A model generated the notes under the pieces. That model was given only the letters and a program-made list of their open reading frames with translations, searched no databases and had not been told where the DNA came from. Both the position numbers and the translations under genes were made by a program. Below are positions 18,663 through 27,615 of a stretch of 64,000 bases of DNA, one piece after another (position 1 is the stretch's first letter; each line of letters begins with the position of its first letter). Location: contig CANJBL010000003.1 of assembly GCA_947472795.1 (NCBI GenBank), forward strand, positions 184,291 through 248,290, given 5' to 3'. The stretch is from Fidelibacterota bacterium. Its GTDB lineage: Bacteria; Pseudomonadota; Alphaproteobacteria; Rhodospirillales; Rhodospirillaceae.

Positions 18663-19526
18663 TCACGGTGCAGGCTGAGGGGACACGTCGCGATGACGAA
18701 CACTGAAGGGAATCTTTTTGCGTGCGAGCCAAGCCTTCAAGCGTTCGACCACATAGACCGAGCGATGCTGTCCGCCGGTACACCCCACCGCGATGGTCAG
18801 ATAGCTTTTGCCTTCGGCTTCATAGAGCGGCAGCAAAGGATCGAGCAGCTGCATCAGGCGTTCGAGGAATGGGGTCAGAGCAGCATCCCCTGAAATATAG
18901 TCCGCGACCTCGCTGTCCATGCCCGATTGCGGCCGCAAGTCCTGCACATAGTGCGGGTTCTTGAGAAAGCGCACGTCGAACACAAGGTCGGCATCGCGCG
19001 GCAGTCCGTTGCGATAGCCGAACGACATCAGGAAAATGCGCAACTGCCGCTGCGAGGCTACGCCATATTGCCCCGCGACGATGCGCTTCAGGTCAGCCGC
19101 CGCCAGTCGCGACGTGTCGATGACAAACTCTGCCTGTCCACGCAAAGGTGCTAGCAAACGCCGCTCGGTTTCGATGCCCACAGTCACGGGCAAATCATCG
19201 GCGAGCGGGTGCGGGCGGCGTGTCTCGGTATAACGCTGGCCCAGAATCTCGCTGTCGGCGTCCAGGAAAACAATGCTGACCGGAACCTTGGCGGCCTGCA
19301 GACGCGCGATGACGTCGAGAAGGCGCGCGGCATCAAAATCACGCGTGCGGGCATCGATGCCTACAGCCAGGGGCGCTTCACGGGCGGTGACCACGGCCTG
19401 CAACAGCGCCACGGGCAGATTGTCGACGGTCTCGAAGCCCGCATCTTCAAGCGCGCGCAAGGCAGAGCTTTTGCCCGCACCCGACAGGCCCGTGACGATG
19501 ACAACCTGGTGGGTCTGCTCGTTCAT
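18663..19526 (-). CDS. rapZ: RapZ/YvcJ-type nucleotide-binding RNase adapter
   Basis: The protein has 287 residues. It opens with the P-loop VTGLSGAGKSSALRALEDAGFE, and the C terminus contains the conserved IAVGCTGGQHRSVYVVERL segment. In enterobacteria RapZ binds glucosamine-6-phosphate and directs RNase E to GlmZ. In alphaproteobacteria the gene commonly sits next to hprK and PTS genes, as here, and its target is less clear. The start codon overlaps the hprK stop as ATGA. Confidence 0.94.
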   Translation of the reverse strand: MNEQTHQVVIVTGLSGAGKSSALRALEDAGFETVDNLPVALLQAVVTAREAPLAVGIDARTRDFDAARLLDVIARLQAAKVPVSIVFLDADSEILGQRYTETRRPHPLADDLPVTVGIETERRLLAPLRGQAEFVIDTSRLAAADLKRIVAGQYGVASQRQLRIFLMSFGYRNGLPRDADLVFDVRFLKNPHYVQDLRPQSGMDSEVADYISGDAALTPFLERLMQLLDPLLPLYEAEGKSYLTIAVGCTGGQHRSVYVVERLKAWLARKKIPFSVRHRDVSPQPAP

Positions 19527-19936
19527 GGCAGGGCCTTCAGCACAACACGTACTTTGGCATCGGCGGAGGCCGTGAAAGGATCAAGGGCCAAACAGGGCAG
19601 GGTTATGCCTTCGATGACGGTGGTGGAATTTTCGGGCATGCGCTCGATTTCACTTTGGGGCAGCAAATCTACCACCAATTTTATACGCGCGCTGGCGCGA
19701 AAGGGCATATCCACGATGCCGTACCCGCGCACCTCAACCTTTCCCGCGATGGCCGCGGGCGGGGTGGCGCGTACGTGCCCCGCCTCGGCCACGACTTCGC
19801 AATAGTCGTCGGCCACGAGGCTAGCCCCGGCATCGATCAACCGCAAAGCAAGGTCGGTCTTGCCGGCGCCGGAGGGCCCGCGCAGGGCCACGCCGGCTTC
19901 GCCGATGGTCACGACTGTCGCATGCAGCAAGGTCAT
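19523..19936 (-). CDS. hprK: HPr kinase/phosphorylase, short alphaproteobacterial form
   Basis: The protein has 137 residues, consisting only of the C-terminal kinase domain. The P-loop GPSGAGKTDLALRL is at 20-33, and VADDYCEV and VEVRGYGIVDMP correspond to the acidic and signature segments. The missing N-terminal domain is normal for alphaproteobacterial HprK. It phosphorylates HPr on the serine seen in ptsH downstream. It normally follows chvG directly; here an MFS gene and an orphan gene lie between them. Confidence 0.93.
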   Translation of the reverse strand: MTLLHATVVTIGEAGVALRGPSGAGKTDLALRLIDAGASLVADDYCEVVAEAGHVRATPPAAIAGKVEVRGYGIVDMPFRASARIKLVVDLLPQSEIERMPENSTTVIEGITLPCLALDPFTASADAKVRVVLKALP

Positions 19937-19993
19937 GGCCCGATCTTACGGTTTTGCAGCACCGATTTAAAGTTGGGAGGATTTGAAGTTGGA

Positions 19994-20037
19994 GCATTTT
20001 AGGGAAAAGTGGGTTCCGGTTTTCCCGCTAAAAATGC
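19994..20037. repeat. Dispersed palindromic repeat, diverged copy 2 / MFS terminator
   Basis: GCATTTT...AAAAATGC outer arms and GGGAAAA/TTTTCCC inner arms surround GTGGGTTCCGG. The core shares GAAAAGTGGG..CCGGTTTTC with copies 1 and 3, and the changes in its flanks preserve pairing. It starts 8 bases past the MFS stop codon in the direction of MFS transcription, so it can act as its terminator. A diverged tandem pair of 16-base units (about 19966-19997) adjoins it. Confidence 0.65.
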
Positions 20038-20044
20038 GACCAAT

Positions 20045-21469
20045 CTAGTGCGCTTCCGTGGCGCCGTGCGGGCCGGGGCGAATCAAGGCTGCACTCAGAA
20101 CCGCGGCCACCAGGGCGCACACGGCGCCGATGACGAAGGCGAACTGATAGCCTGCGTTGAGCGCTGTGCGCGGGTCGCCGTCCTGTATCGTCTCTGCCGT
20201 GCGGCCGGCGGCAAGGCTGACCAGGATCGCGAGGCCCAGGGCCCCACCCATCATGAAGGCCGTGTTGACCACGCCGGAAGCAAGGCCCGATTCACTCTGT
20301 TCAACGTCGCTCATCGCCGCGAGCAGGATGGGGTTGAAGGCCATGCCCGCGCCGATGCCGAGCAGCGTCATGGCCGGCAGCACATGCAGTGTGAAGACAC
20401 CGTCGACGGGTGCGATGGCAAACAACGCAAGACCGGTCGCGGCGAAGAGCAAGCCCAGCGCCAGCGGTAGGCGAATGCCAAAGCGGTTCACCATCTGCGC
20501 CGAAAGTTTATAGGAGAAGGCACCCATGATGATGTTGGCGGGCAGGAAAGCGAGGCCCACCTGCATGGGCCCATAGCCCAGCACCAGTTGCATGTAGAGC
20601 GCCGAGAGGAAGAACCACGCAAACATGGCCGCTGCCCACAGCACCGCTGCCACATTGGCCGTGGAGACATTACGCAGCTTGAACAGACCGAGCGGCACCA
20701 AGGGTGCTGTGACACGCGCTTCGATGACAAGGAAAGCCGCCATCAAAAGTCCAGCGATCGACAGCAGCCCAAGGGTTTGCGTCGACGTCCATCCCGCTTC
20801 GTTGGCGCCGACAATGGCGTAGATGGCGAGCAGCAGCGCGGTCGTGACCGTTACCGCGCCCGCCACATCGAGCTTCTGCGTTCCCGAGGCCGGCTCGTCA
20901 CGCGGCAGAAGTTTCACGGTGAAAGCCAGCACCAGCGCGCCGACGGGGATGTTGATGAGGAAAATCCAATGCCAATTGAAAGCATCGGTGATGAGCCCGC
21001 CCAACAGCACGCCGACACTGCCGCCCGCTGCCATCAGGAACCCGAAATACCCCATGGCGCGCACGCGCACATCCGGTTCGGGAAAAAGATCCATGATGAG
21101 GGCAAGCGCAACCGCCGACACCACCGCGCCGCCGAGGCCCTGGATGGCACGCGCGACGATCAGAGAGGTTTGCGTGCCGGCAAGGCCGCAGGCAAAAGAA
21201 GCCACAGTGAAAACGCCGATGCCGCCCGCGAACAACCAGCGCCGCCCATAAAGATCACCCAGGCGCCCGCCCAGAAGCAGGAACCCGCCGTAGGTCAGCA
21301 TGTAGGCGTTCACGACCCACACCAGCGAGGCTTCCGAGAAGCCGAGGCTGGCGCGAATGGATGGCAGCGCCACGTTCACCACGGTGGAATCGAGCACGAT
21401 CATCAGCTCGCCGCAGCACAGGATAAAGAAGGCCAGCCAGCGCCGGCGCTGAAGTTCGGACGTTGTCAT
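20045..21469 (-). CDS. MFS transporter, DHA2 (14-TM drug:H+ antiporter) family
   Basis: The inner-membrane protein has 474 residues from the ATG at 21469. The first membrane helix is followed by LDSTVVNVALPSIRASLGFSEASLVWVVNAYMLTYG, the DHA2 signature, and then GGRLGDLYGRR, the MFS motif A. Many further hydrophobic helices follow, consistent with 14. Family members export drugs, dyes or metabolites; the substrate is unknown. No Shine-Dalgarno is obvious before the ATG, and the longer upstream frame would begin at a non-ATG codon. It lies between chvG and hprK, which are usually adjacent, so it looks like an insertion into an ancestral cluster. Confidence 0.9.
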   Translation of the reverse strand: MTTSELQRRRWLAFFILCCGELMIVLDSTVVNVALPSIRASLGFSEASLVWVVNAYMLTYGGFLLLGGRLGDLYGRRWLFAGGIGVFTVASFACGLAGTQTSLIVARAIQGLGGAVVSAVALALIMDLFPEPDVRVRAMGYFGFLMAAGGSVGVLLGGLITDAFNWHWIFLINIPVGALVLAFTVKLLPRDEPASGTQKLDVAGAVTVTTALLLAIYAIVGANEAGWTSTQTLGLLSIAGLLMAAFLVIEARVTAPLVPLGLFKLRNVSTANVAAVLWAAAMFAWFFLSALYMQLVLGYGPMQVGLAFLPANIIMGAFSYKLSAQMVNRFGIRLPLALGLLFAATGLALFAIAPVDGVFTLHVLPAMTLLGIGAGMAFNPILLAAMSDVEQSESGLASGVVNTAFMMGGALGLAILVSLAAGRTAETIQDGDPRTALNAGYQFAFVIGAVCALVAAVLSAALIRPGPHGATEAH

Positions 21470-21708
21470 GAAAGGATAGGGGGATAAAAAGGAATGACGG
21501 AAAGGATTTGCGTGCAGCCTATCATTAAATCCGACCGTCAAGAATGCCAAGAAAATGGAGCTAATGTGACTTGGAATACGGATGACGGATGGGGGCGCGG
21601 GTTCACTCGACGGATTTATCAATCTACCAGTAAGTCTGGCTAGCAGTTGGCGATAATGACGTTTCGAGTTACTTATCCATTAGTCTTGGCTCCAGGAGCC
21701 TTTGTGTT
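21470..21708. other. AT-rich divergent intergenic region
   Basis: These 239 bases separate the divergent MFS and orphan genes and must hold both promoters. They are visibly richer in A+T than flanking genes. AGGAG at 21694-21698 is the ribosome-binding site of the orphan gene. No confident operator or promoter box pair was found. Confidence 0.5.
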
Positions 21709-22458
21709 GTGGCCATTCCCCCACCCCCGTGTGAAAGAGTACGAGAAGCTCTGCTGCGACCTGGTGCTCGACACTGGCTCATAGACCACATCAACGCCTG
21801 CGCAGAATGTCACATAGCCGCAGAGCCAATTTTCGCCGAGCTATCCGCAATATTTCTAGATGCGCACCGTCGCTACCAGGAAGTTAGTGCGGGCTTCGAG
21901 GTCAGACTGAAGGCGTTGTCCCGAGAATCAGAACCGCCGGGAACGGTAGATGTGTCCAGCGCACTCCTATTGAACTTTGCGCGTGCTGTTAATGATGATG
22001 CACTTAGAATTTATCAGCACGATCGACATGATAGCTTGGGCGCGGTTCGCTGGCTCCAATATACATTTCTTGCGTGTCGAGCTTTTGAATGTGAACGTCT
22101 CATCGAGCACAAAATCGCGTTTGAAAATCCGAAAACAAGAGTTGGAGCCGCGAAGGTACCTGATAGCCCAGAAAAAACTTGGGCTGATGTTACGGCTCCA
22201 TCCACAATGGTACGGGATCACCTGAGATACGGGACATTCCCCTTCAATTTCGCCCTTCAAGAAACTATTCAGGCAGAGTTGACGAAGAAAAAGTTTGTTC
22301 ACGCCTTAGTATTGATATGTGACCCCGCGAAGCACGGAGTAATGAGCCCAATACTTAACGTTGTTTCTGCCGCCCATGTCGAACAGATATATGCACTGGG
22401 ATTCGAGGCCGCAATTAGTGCGCTGCATGCGTTTGGCGAATATCTAGCCCCTGTATAA
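21709..22458 (+). CDS. Orphan protein with an N-terminal zf-HC2-like zinc motif
   Basis: The protein has 249 residues from a GTG start with AGGAG ten bases upstream. I do not recognise the family. The N terminus has C8-x18-H27-x3-C31-x2-C34 (CERVREALL...DHINACAEC), the spacing of the putative zinc finger found at the start of many anti-sigma factors. There is no membrane segment and no sigma factor gene nearby. The middle is rich in charged residues, and the C-terminal part (LTKKKFVHALVLICDP...FGEYLAPV) looks like an alpha/beta fold. Its codons are far more A/T-rich than its neighbours, and it is the only plus-strand gene in a 29-kb minus-strand block, suggesting horizontal acquisition. It ends convergently with chvG. 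Confidence 0.7.
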   Translation: MAIPPPPCERVREALLRPGARHWLIDHINACAECHIAAEPIFAELSAIFLDAHRRYQEVSAGFEVRLKALSRESEPPGTVDVSSALLLNFARAVNDDALRIYQHDRHDSLGAVRWLQYTFLACRAFECERLIEHKIAFENPKTRVGAAKVPDSPEKTWADVTAPSTMVRDHLRYGTFPFNFALQETIQAELTKKKFVHALVLICDPAKHGVMSPILNVVSAAHVEQIYALGFEAAISALHAFGEYLAPV

Positions 22459-22474
22459 TCTATTGCTAGCGTGA

Positions 22475-24235
22475 TTAGGTGGCCGGCAGGCGAACCGTGA
22501 AGCGGGCGCCCTTGGCACTGCCGCTGTCGTCTTTCATGGTTTCAGCGGTGATCATGCCGCGGTGCGCTTCCACGATCTGTTTTGAGATCGAAAGGCCCAA
22601 GCCCGAATGTTTGCCGAAGGCCTCGCCCTCGGGCCGTTCGGTATAGAAGCGGTTGAAGATGTCCTCTTCCTTGCCGGCGGGAATGCCGGGGCCCTGATCC
22701 TCGACCATGATCTTCACGTGCCGCCGCTCGCGGACGGTACGGATGGTGATGGTTCCGCTGGGTGGGCTGAAAGAGACGGCGTTGCTGATGAGGTTGCGGA
22801 AGACCTGGCCCAGACGCGTCTCTAGTCCCGGCACCGTCAGATCGGCCTCGCCCGGCTTCTTGCCCGCCGGGGTGTCTTCTTTCAGTTCGACCTTGGGTGC
22901 ATCGGGATTGTCGTTGGCGTTTTGCACTTCCGCCAGCGCATGCACAAGCCGGCCCACATCCACGGGCTCCATCTCGGCGCGGGAAAGTTCGGCATCCAAA
23001 CGCGACGCATCCGAGATTTCCGAAATCAGGCGATCCAGGCGCGCGACGTCCTCCATGATGATGGACATCAGCTTCTTCTGCTGCTCGGGGTCCTTCACGC
23101 GCGCCACGGTCTCCACGGCGCTGCGCAAGCTGGTGAGCGGGTTCTTGATCTCGTGCGCTACATCGGCGGCGAAGTGCTCGATGGCGTCCATGCGCTTCCA
23201 CAAGGAATCTGTCATATCGCGTAAGGCTGCCGATAGCTCGCCGATCTCGTCGTTGCGGCGCGTGAGATCGGGGATGGGGTAACGCCGGTTCTTGGCGCGG
23301 CGCACCTGCATGGCGGCGGCCGCCAGCCGGCGCACGGGCCGGGCAATGGTGTTGGCGAGGTAGATGGAGGTCAGTACCGTCAGCGCCAGCACCCAGGCGA
23401 ACATGCCGAGGATGGAACCGCGCACGGCGAACAGGCGCTTATCCATATTACTGCCATCGCGCGACACCAGGATGGCGCCGACGTTTTGCTTGTAGAACTG
23501 CACCGGCACGGCGACGGAAAGGATTTTCTGATGGTCGCTGCGCAGGCGCACCATGCTCTTGGCGTTGCCCTTCTCTAAGGCTTCGCTGGCTTCCACATAG
23601 TCCGCCGCCTTGGGCTTGGGCTGCTCGACATAGGCATCGAAGCTGCGGTCGTAAGCGTATCGCCCGATGCTGGCCTCATACACTTTGCGCAAGGTGCGCA
23701 TGACGGGGCCTTCATCGACCGGCGGCAGGTCGAGCACTTGGACTTCGCCGCCCGGCCCTTGCAGCAGCCGCGTATCGGCGACCATGGCGCCGCCTCTGTC
23801 GAAGAGCTGCGAGCGGATGTGGGCGAGGTTGGAGAGGTTACGCAGGAGCTGGCGCGCGGCATCGGGATCGATCACGCGCCGCGAGGCGGTGGATCCGAAG
23901 TCCATATCGTCGGAGTCCTGCGTATTGCGGTTCTTGCCTTTGGGTGGCGTGGCGACAACCACGGCACCCTCTCCAATAGCCGCGGCGATCAACTCGCCTT
24001 GGGTGCGCAAGGCATCCAACTCGGTGGCGATGAGCGTGTCCTGGTATTCGTCGAGGAACAGCAGCCCCAAGGCCAGCAGCACAGGGGCAGCGAGATTGAC
24101 AGCAAGGAAGCGCAAGGTCAGCGGCGAGAACAGCCGCATGCGCCGGTTGGACTCATCAAGTCCATCCCCGGCGCTGGCAGCGGGCGCGGCAGACTTCATG
24201 CGAAAGTCGTCGAGCTTGACGTCCTTACCACTCAC
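22475..24235 (-). CDS. chvG: ChvG/ExoS-type envelope sensor histidine kinase
   Basis: The protein has 586 residues. One membrane helix (about 40-60) is followed by a large periplasmic stimulus-sensing domain, a second helix (GSILGMFAWVLALTVLTSIYLA), a HAMP region, the H-box HFAADVAHEIKNPLTSL and an intact ATPase domain with MVEDQGPGIP and GLGLSISKQIVEAH. With ChvI it controls acid/envelope-stress, exopolysaccharide and host-interaction genes in rhizobia and Agrobacterium. The start lies 36 bases downstream of chvI. About 30 residues of variable cytoplasmic N terminus precede the first helix. Confidence 0.94.
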   Translation of the reverse strand: MSGKDVKLDDFRMKSAAPAASAGDGLDESNRRMRLFSPLTLRFLAVNLAAPVLLALGLLFLDEYQDTLIATELDALRTQGELIAAAIGEGAVVVATPPKGKNRNTQDSDDMDFGSTASRRVIDPDAARQLLRNLSNLAHIRSQLFDRGGAMVADTRLLQGPGGEVQVLDLPPVDEGPVMRTLRKVYEASIGRYAYDRSFDAYVEQPKPKAADYVEASEALEKGNAKSMVRLRSDHQKILSVAVPVQFYKQNVGAILVSRDGSNMDKRLFAVRGSILGMFAWVLALTVLTSIYLANTIARPVRRLAAAAMQVRRAKNRRYPIPDLTRRNDEIGELSAALRDMTDSLWKRMDAIEHFAADVAHEIKNPLTSLRSAVETVARVKDPEQQKKLMSIIMEDVARLDRLISEISDASRLDAELSRAEMEPVDVGRLVHALAEVQNANDNPDAPKVELKEDTPAGKKPGEADLTVPGLETRLGQVFRNLISNAVSFSPPSGTITIRTVRERRHVKIMVEDQGPGIPAGKEEDIFNRFYTERPEGEAFGKHSGLGLSISKQIVEAHRGMITAETMKDDSGSAKGARFTVRLPAT

Positions 24236-24271
24236 CGCGGAGGCCCTTCACCACCCGCCGCGGCCTGAGGC

Positions 24272-24991
24272 TCAGGCGGCGGCAACGTTGCTTTCGTTAT
24301 ATTTGTAGCCTACGCCGTACAAGGTTTCGATATTGGAGAAATCCTTATCGACCTCGCGGAATTTCTTGCGCAACCGCTTGATATGGCTGTCGATGGTGCG
24401 GTCATCGACGTAGATGTGCTCGCCGTAGGCCGCATCAATAAGCTGGTCGCGGCTTTTGACGTGGCCCGGGCGCTGGGCCAGAGCCTGGATGATCAGAAAT
24501 TCGGTGACGGTCAGGTTCACCTGCAGGGTCTTCCACAGGCAAAGATGTTGGGCGGGGTCGAGCACCAGTTCGCCGCGGGCCAGCGACGCGGCGGAAGCGC
24601 CGCCACCCGCCCCTTGCGCCTTCTGGGCTTCGAGGCGGCGGAAGATGGAGCGCACGCGCTCGATCAACAGGCGCTGAGAGAAGGGCTTCTTGATGTAGTC
24701 GTCGGCACCCATGCGCAGGCCGAGCAACTCGTCGACTTCGTCGTCCTTCGACGTGAGAAAGATGACCGGCATGTTGGACTTCTCACGTAGGCGCTGCAGC
24801 AATTCCATACCGTCCATGCGCGGCATCTTGATATCGAGCACAGCAAGATCAGGCGGGTCCGCCTGAAGCCCACGCAGGGCTTCGGCACCATCGCGATATG
24901 TTGTGACCTTGAAACCTTCCGCTTCGAGCACCATCGACACGGAGGTCAGGATGTTGCGGTCATCATCTACGAGAGCGATACGGTTTGTCAC
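24272..24991 (-). CDS. chvI: ChvI-type OmpR-family response regulator
   Basis: The protein has 239 residues. The receiver domain has DDD at 9-11, phospho-acceptor Asp53 in [10 protein letters not shown] and Lys in YIKKPFS. The C-terminal winged-helix DNA-binding domain includes [27 protein letters not shown] and [13 protein letters not shown]. The start is GTG at 24991 with AAGGGA eight bases upstream. It is the first gene of the chvI-chvG pair, and its promoter should lie in the 109-base gap after it on the plus-strand map. Confidence 0.95.
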   Translation of the reverse strand: MTNRIALVDDDRNILTSVSMVLEAEGFKVTTYRDGAEALRGLQADPPDLAVLDIKMPRMDGMELLQRLREKSNMPVIFLTSKDDEVDELLGLRMGADDYIKKPFSQRLLIERVRSIFRRLEAQKAQGAGGGASAASLARGELVLDPAQHLCLWKTLQVNLTVTEFLIIQALAQRPGHVKSRDQLIDAAYGEHIYVDDRTIDSHIKRLRKKFREVDKDFSNIETLYGVGYKYNESNVAAA

Positions 24992-25100
24992 GATTTGGTC
25001 CCTTTCAGGTCCTAGTTCAGCCGACGCCTTATCTCACTGCCGCATTATGGCAAAAATATCGCAAAGGTATGTCGTCTTCAGGGTTTTCAATCTGCCACTT

Positions 25101-26738
25101 TCAGTGCGACTTGGTCGTTTTTCCCATAAGGCGCGCCATTTCGGCCTTTGCGCCGGCGTACTCGGTATAGCGTGTCATGCCTGTGGCAAGGGCTGCCTCA
25201 AAGAGCGTCAGGGCCTCCTTGTGGTCCTGTGCCATCAAGGCTGCCTCGCCCAGGTAGTAGTAAGCCTCACATAAACGCCCAGGGGCGTATTGGGGTTCCC
25301 GGGCAGCGGCTGCGAGCAGGGAATCGCCGGAAAGTGTGCCTAAAAAGTAGTGCATGACAGGCGCGGGCCACGTGGACGGCGGGGTGCGTTGTGCGCTGTC
25401 GGCGAGGGCGGAGGCTGCGGTCCGGCCCGCGCGGCTTTCGGCGATAAATCGCCACAGGGCCAGTTCCAGCGGCGCGCCGGGCAGAGCTTGCGCGGCGGTA
25501 AGGTCCGCGGTTGCGGCGTCATAGTTCGCTTGCATCACGCGCAGATAGCCGCGCGCGGCCAAGGGCTGCGCGGCCGTTGGCATTTTCTGCAGGATGGCGG
25601 TCAGGTCTTCTTCAGCGGCGCCGTAGGCGCCGGTGTTCTGGAGTGCCAGCGCCCGGCCCATGCGCCCCTCGAGATCATCGGGACGATTTTTCAGGAAAGC
25701 CGAATAGTCGACGATGGCCCCGGCGGCGTCTCCACTTTGAAGCTTGGCGTTGGCCCTGAAGAACAGCGGCGCAGGATCGCCAGGCTTTAAAGCCGCAAGA
25801 GTGGTGAAGTCGGCGACGGCTGCTGCGAAGGCTCCGCTCTGCAAGGCGGCCACGCCGCGTCCCTCCAGCGCAGCGGCATCTTTCGGATCAATGGCAAGAA
25901 CCGCAGCGAAGTCCGCCGTGGCGGCGGCGTGATTGCCGGCGCGGGCGTAGGCGGTGGCGCGTCCACGCAGGGCGGACGCGTCTTTAGGATTAGCGGCGAG
26001 CGCCGTGGCGTAGGAGGAGATGGCGCGGGCAGTCTCGCCGGCTTTGAGGCGCGCCGCGCCCAAGAGGCGCTGCACTTCGGCGTCACTTGGGGTAAGCGCA
26101 GCCGCTTGTTCAAGTTCAACCACTGCTTCGGTGGGTGCGCCGTGGTCGAGGTAATAAGTGCCGCGTAAGGTCAGGGACGCAGCATCGCGTGGGTTCAGAC
26201 GCCGCGCTTGTGCCAGGTCCGCCAGGCCGTCGGCATCAGCGCCGCGTTTCAGGCGCAAGGCCCCGCGCCGGGCATAAGTTTCGGCATCGCCTGCGTGAGC
26301 GGCAAGGACCGCGCCATAGTCGGCTTCCGCTCCTATAAGATTCCCGAGGGTTTCGCGCAACTTGCCGCGCGCCAGAAGGGATGCCGCATCCGATGGCGCG
26401 AGAAGCAGGGCAGCGTCGTAATCGGCCAGCGCGCTATTTTTCTCGCCCGCGCGTTCATGAGCGGCACCGCGTGTGGTGAGGGCTAACGCGCGCGTGGCCG
26501 CTGGCAACGCTGCATCATCCAAAAGGTGCGTGCAGGCGCTGATCTGACGTGCTGTGTCCGCCGTGGAAGCAAAGCATCCGAGATCGGCAGCATTTCCGAA
26601 GGAGGCAAAGCCCGCGGCAGTGATCAGGAATAAAGCGGCGGTAGCGTTAGCGCATGTTCTTGCGCGCGACGGTCCAGGCCTTGTCTGTGCACAGGCCGCA
26701 GTTCTCGCCGGTGAACATAAGCTTGGCTTTCTGGTCAT
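25101..26738 (-). CDS. Secreted or periplasmic TPR-repeat protein
   Basis: The open frame has 545 residues and is filled with about a dozen tetratricopeptide-like units (A..A..DY..AL...P.D..A...RG pattern), so it is probably a protein-protein interaction scaffold. A hydrophobic segment ATAALFLITAAGFASFGNAADLG near residues 33-55 looks like a signal peptide core, but it is preceded by about 30 residues of Arg/Pro-rich sequence. The only ATG in frame (26738) lies 92 bases inside the end of the upstream hydrolase gene, so either the overlap is real or an unusual start near the hydrolase stop is used. Function is unknown. Confidence 0.75.
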   Translation of the reverse strand: MTRKPSLCSPARTAACAQTRPGPSRARTCANATAALFLITAAGFASFGNAADLGCFASTADTARQISACTHLLDDAALPAATRALALTTRGAAHERAGEKNSALADYDAALLLAPSDAASLLARGKLRETLGNLIGAEADYGAVLAAHAGDAETYARRGALRLKRGADADGLADLAQARRLNPRDAASLTLRGTYYLDHGAPTEAVVELEQAAALTPSDAEVQRLLGAARLKAGETARAISSYATALAANPKDASALRGRATAYARAGNHAAATADFAAVLAIDPKDAAALEGRGVAALQSGAFAAAVADFTTLAALKPGDPAPLFFRANAKLQSGDAAGAIVDYSAFLKNRPDDLEGRMGRALALQNTGAYGAAEEDLTAILQKMPTAAQPLAARGYLRVMQANYDAATADLTAAQALPGAPLELALWRFIAESRAGRTAASALADSAQRTPPSTWPAPVMHYFLGTLSGDSLLAAAAREPQYAPGRLCEAYYYLGEAALMAQDHKEALTLFEAALATGMTRYTEYAGAKAEMARLMGKTTKSH

Positions 26739-27528
26739 TCTTCAGTTGCCAATCCAGCCATGCGCCGACGACCTTGCCGAAGAGACCGCCATTGGGTTCC
26801 TCATAGGTGGCCATGTGGCCCACGTCCGTCTCACCCTTGAAAAGCGGAACGCCATCGATATAGCCAAAATCGTCGTTAGCCGTCTCGTGGGCGATATCAT
26901 CGGGCCCGCCGGCAAGATAGAGCAGCGTTTCATGGAGATGCGCAAGGTGCGCCTTGGTGACGGTCCAGCCGGGGCGCGCGCTGAGATCGGCGAACACGCC
27001 GCCATTCAGGATCACTTCCGTCTTGATGCGCGGATCGCCGGCCACTTCGAGGGCTTGCAAAGCGCCGCAGGAGTGGCCCATGACCGCAATAGCCTTGGTA
27101 TCCAGGCGCGCATGGAATTTACTGTCGGCGCGGTCGTTCTCTTTTACCGCCCAATCGATGGCTTCGATCAGTTGTGCCGGCTCGGTTGCGCGCACGCCGC
27201 GCGGCAACTGTCTGCCCGAACCCCCGATGGGTCCCAGCGCGATCACAAGGTATCCGTGCTCCGCCACGCCCGTAAGCAAATTGGAATAGCCGGCGCCGTT
27301 GTCAAAACAGCTGCCGTTCCCGAACGCGATGATCGGAAGTTTGCGCCTGCCGAGCTTTTCCATCGCCGTCGGTCGATAGACAGTGTGTGTCGGCAGTGTT
27401 GGGTCCACCTCCATCGTGACGTTAGAAGGCGTCGTTGCGGTCTGCGCGTGCGCAGGACCGGGCAGCACTACGGCAGCGATCACGGCGAGAAGGGCGGACA
27501 AGGCGCGGGTCATCGGGGTGCTCCGCAT
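26647..27528 (-). CDS. Secreted alpha/beta hydrolase
   Basis: The protein has 293 residues. A Sec signal peptide (ALSALLAVIAAVVLPGPAHA-QT) predicts export. The nucleophile elbow is GHSCG. LPIIAFGNGSCFDNG is the oxyanion-region strand, and a late VGHMATYEEP may supply the catalytic His. It resembles chlorophyllase/PET-hydrolase-like dienelactone-fold enzymes in general shape; the substrate cannot be named. Several cysteines (GSCFDNG, GENCGLCTDK) may form disulfides. Its end overlaps the start of the TPR gene. Met1 or Met6 could be the start. Confidence 0.82.
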   Translation of the reverse strand: MRSTPMTRALSALLAVIAAVVLPGPAHAQTATTPSNVTMEVDPTLPTHTVYRPTAMEKLGRRKLPIIAFGNGSCFDNGAGYSNLLTGVAEHGYLVIALGPIGGSGRQLPRGVRATEPAQLIEAIDWAVKENDRADSKFHARLDTKAIAVMGHSCGALQALEVAGDPRIKTEVILNGGVFADLSARPGWTVTKAHLAHLHETLLYLAGGPDDIAHETANDDFGYIDGVPLFKGETDVGHMATYEEPNGGLFGKVVGAWLDWQLKNDQKAKLMFTGENCGLCTDKAWTVARKNMR

Positions 27529-27615
27529 GACGATGTATCTGATGATTATCCCGGAACATCAGCATCCGGCCCAAAACTGGGCGAGTCAAGTTACGCCAGG
27601 CAACGTTACGGGGAA

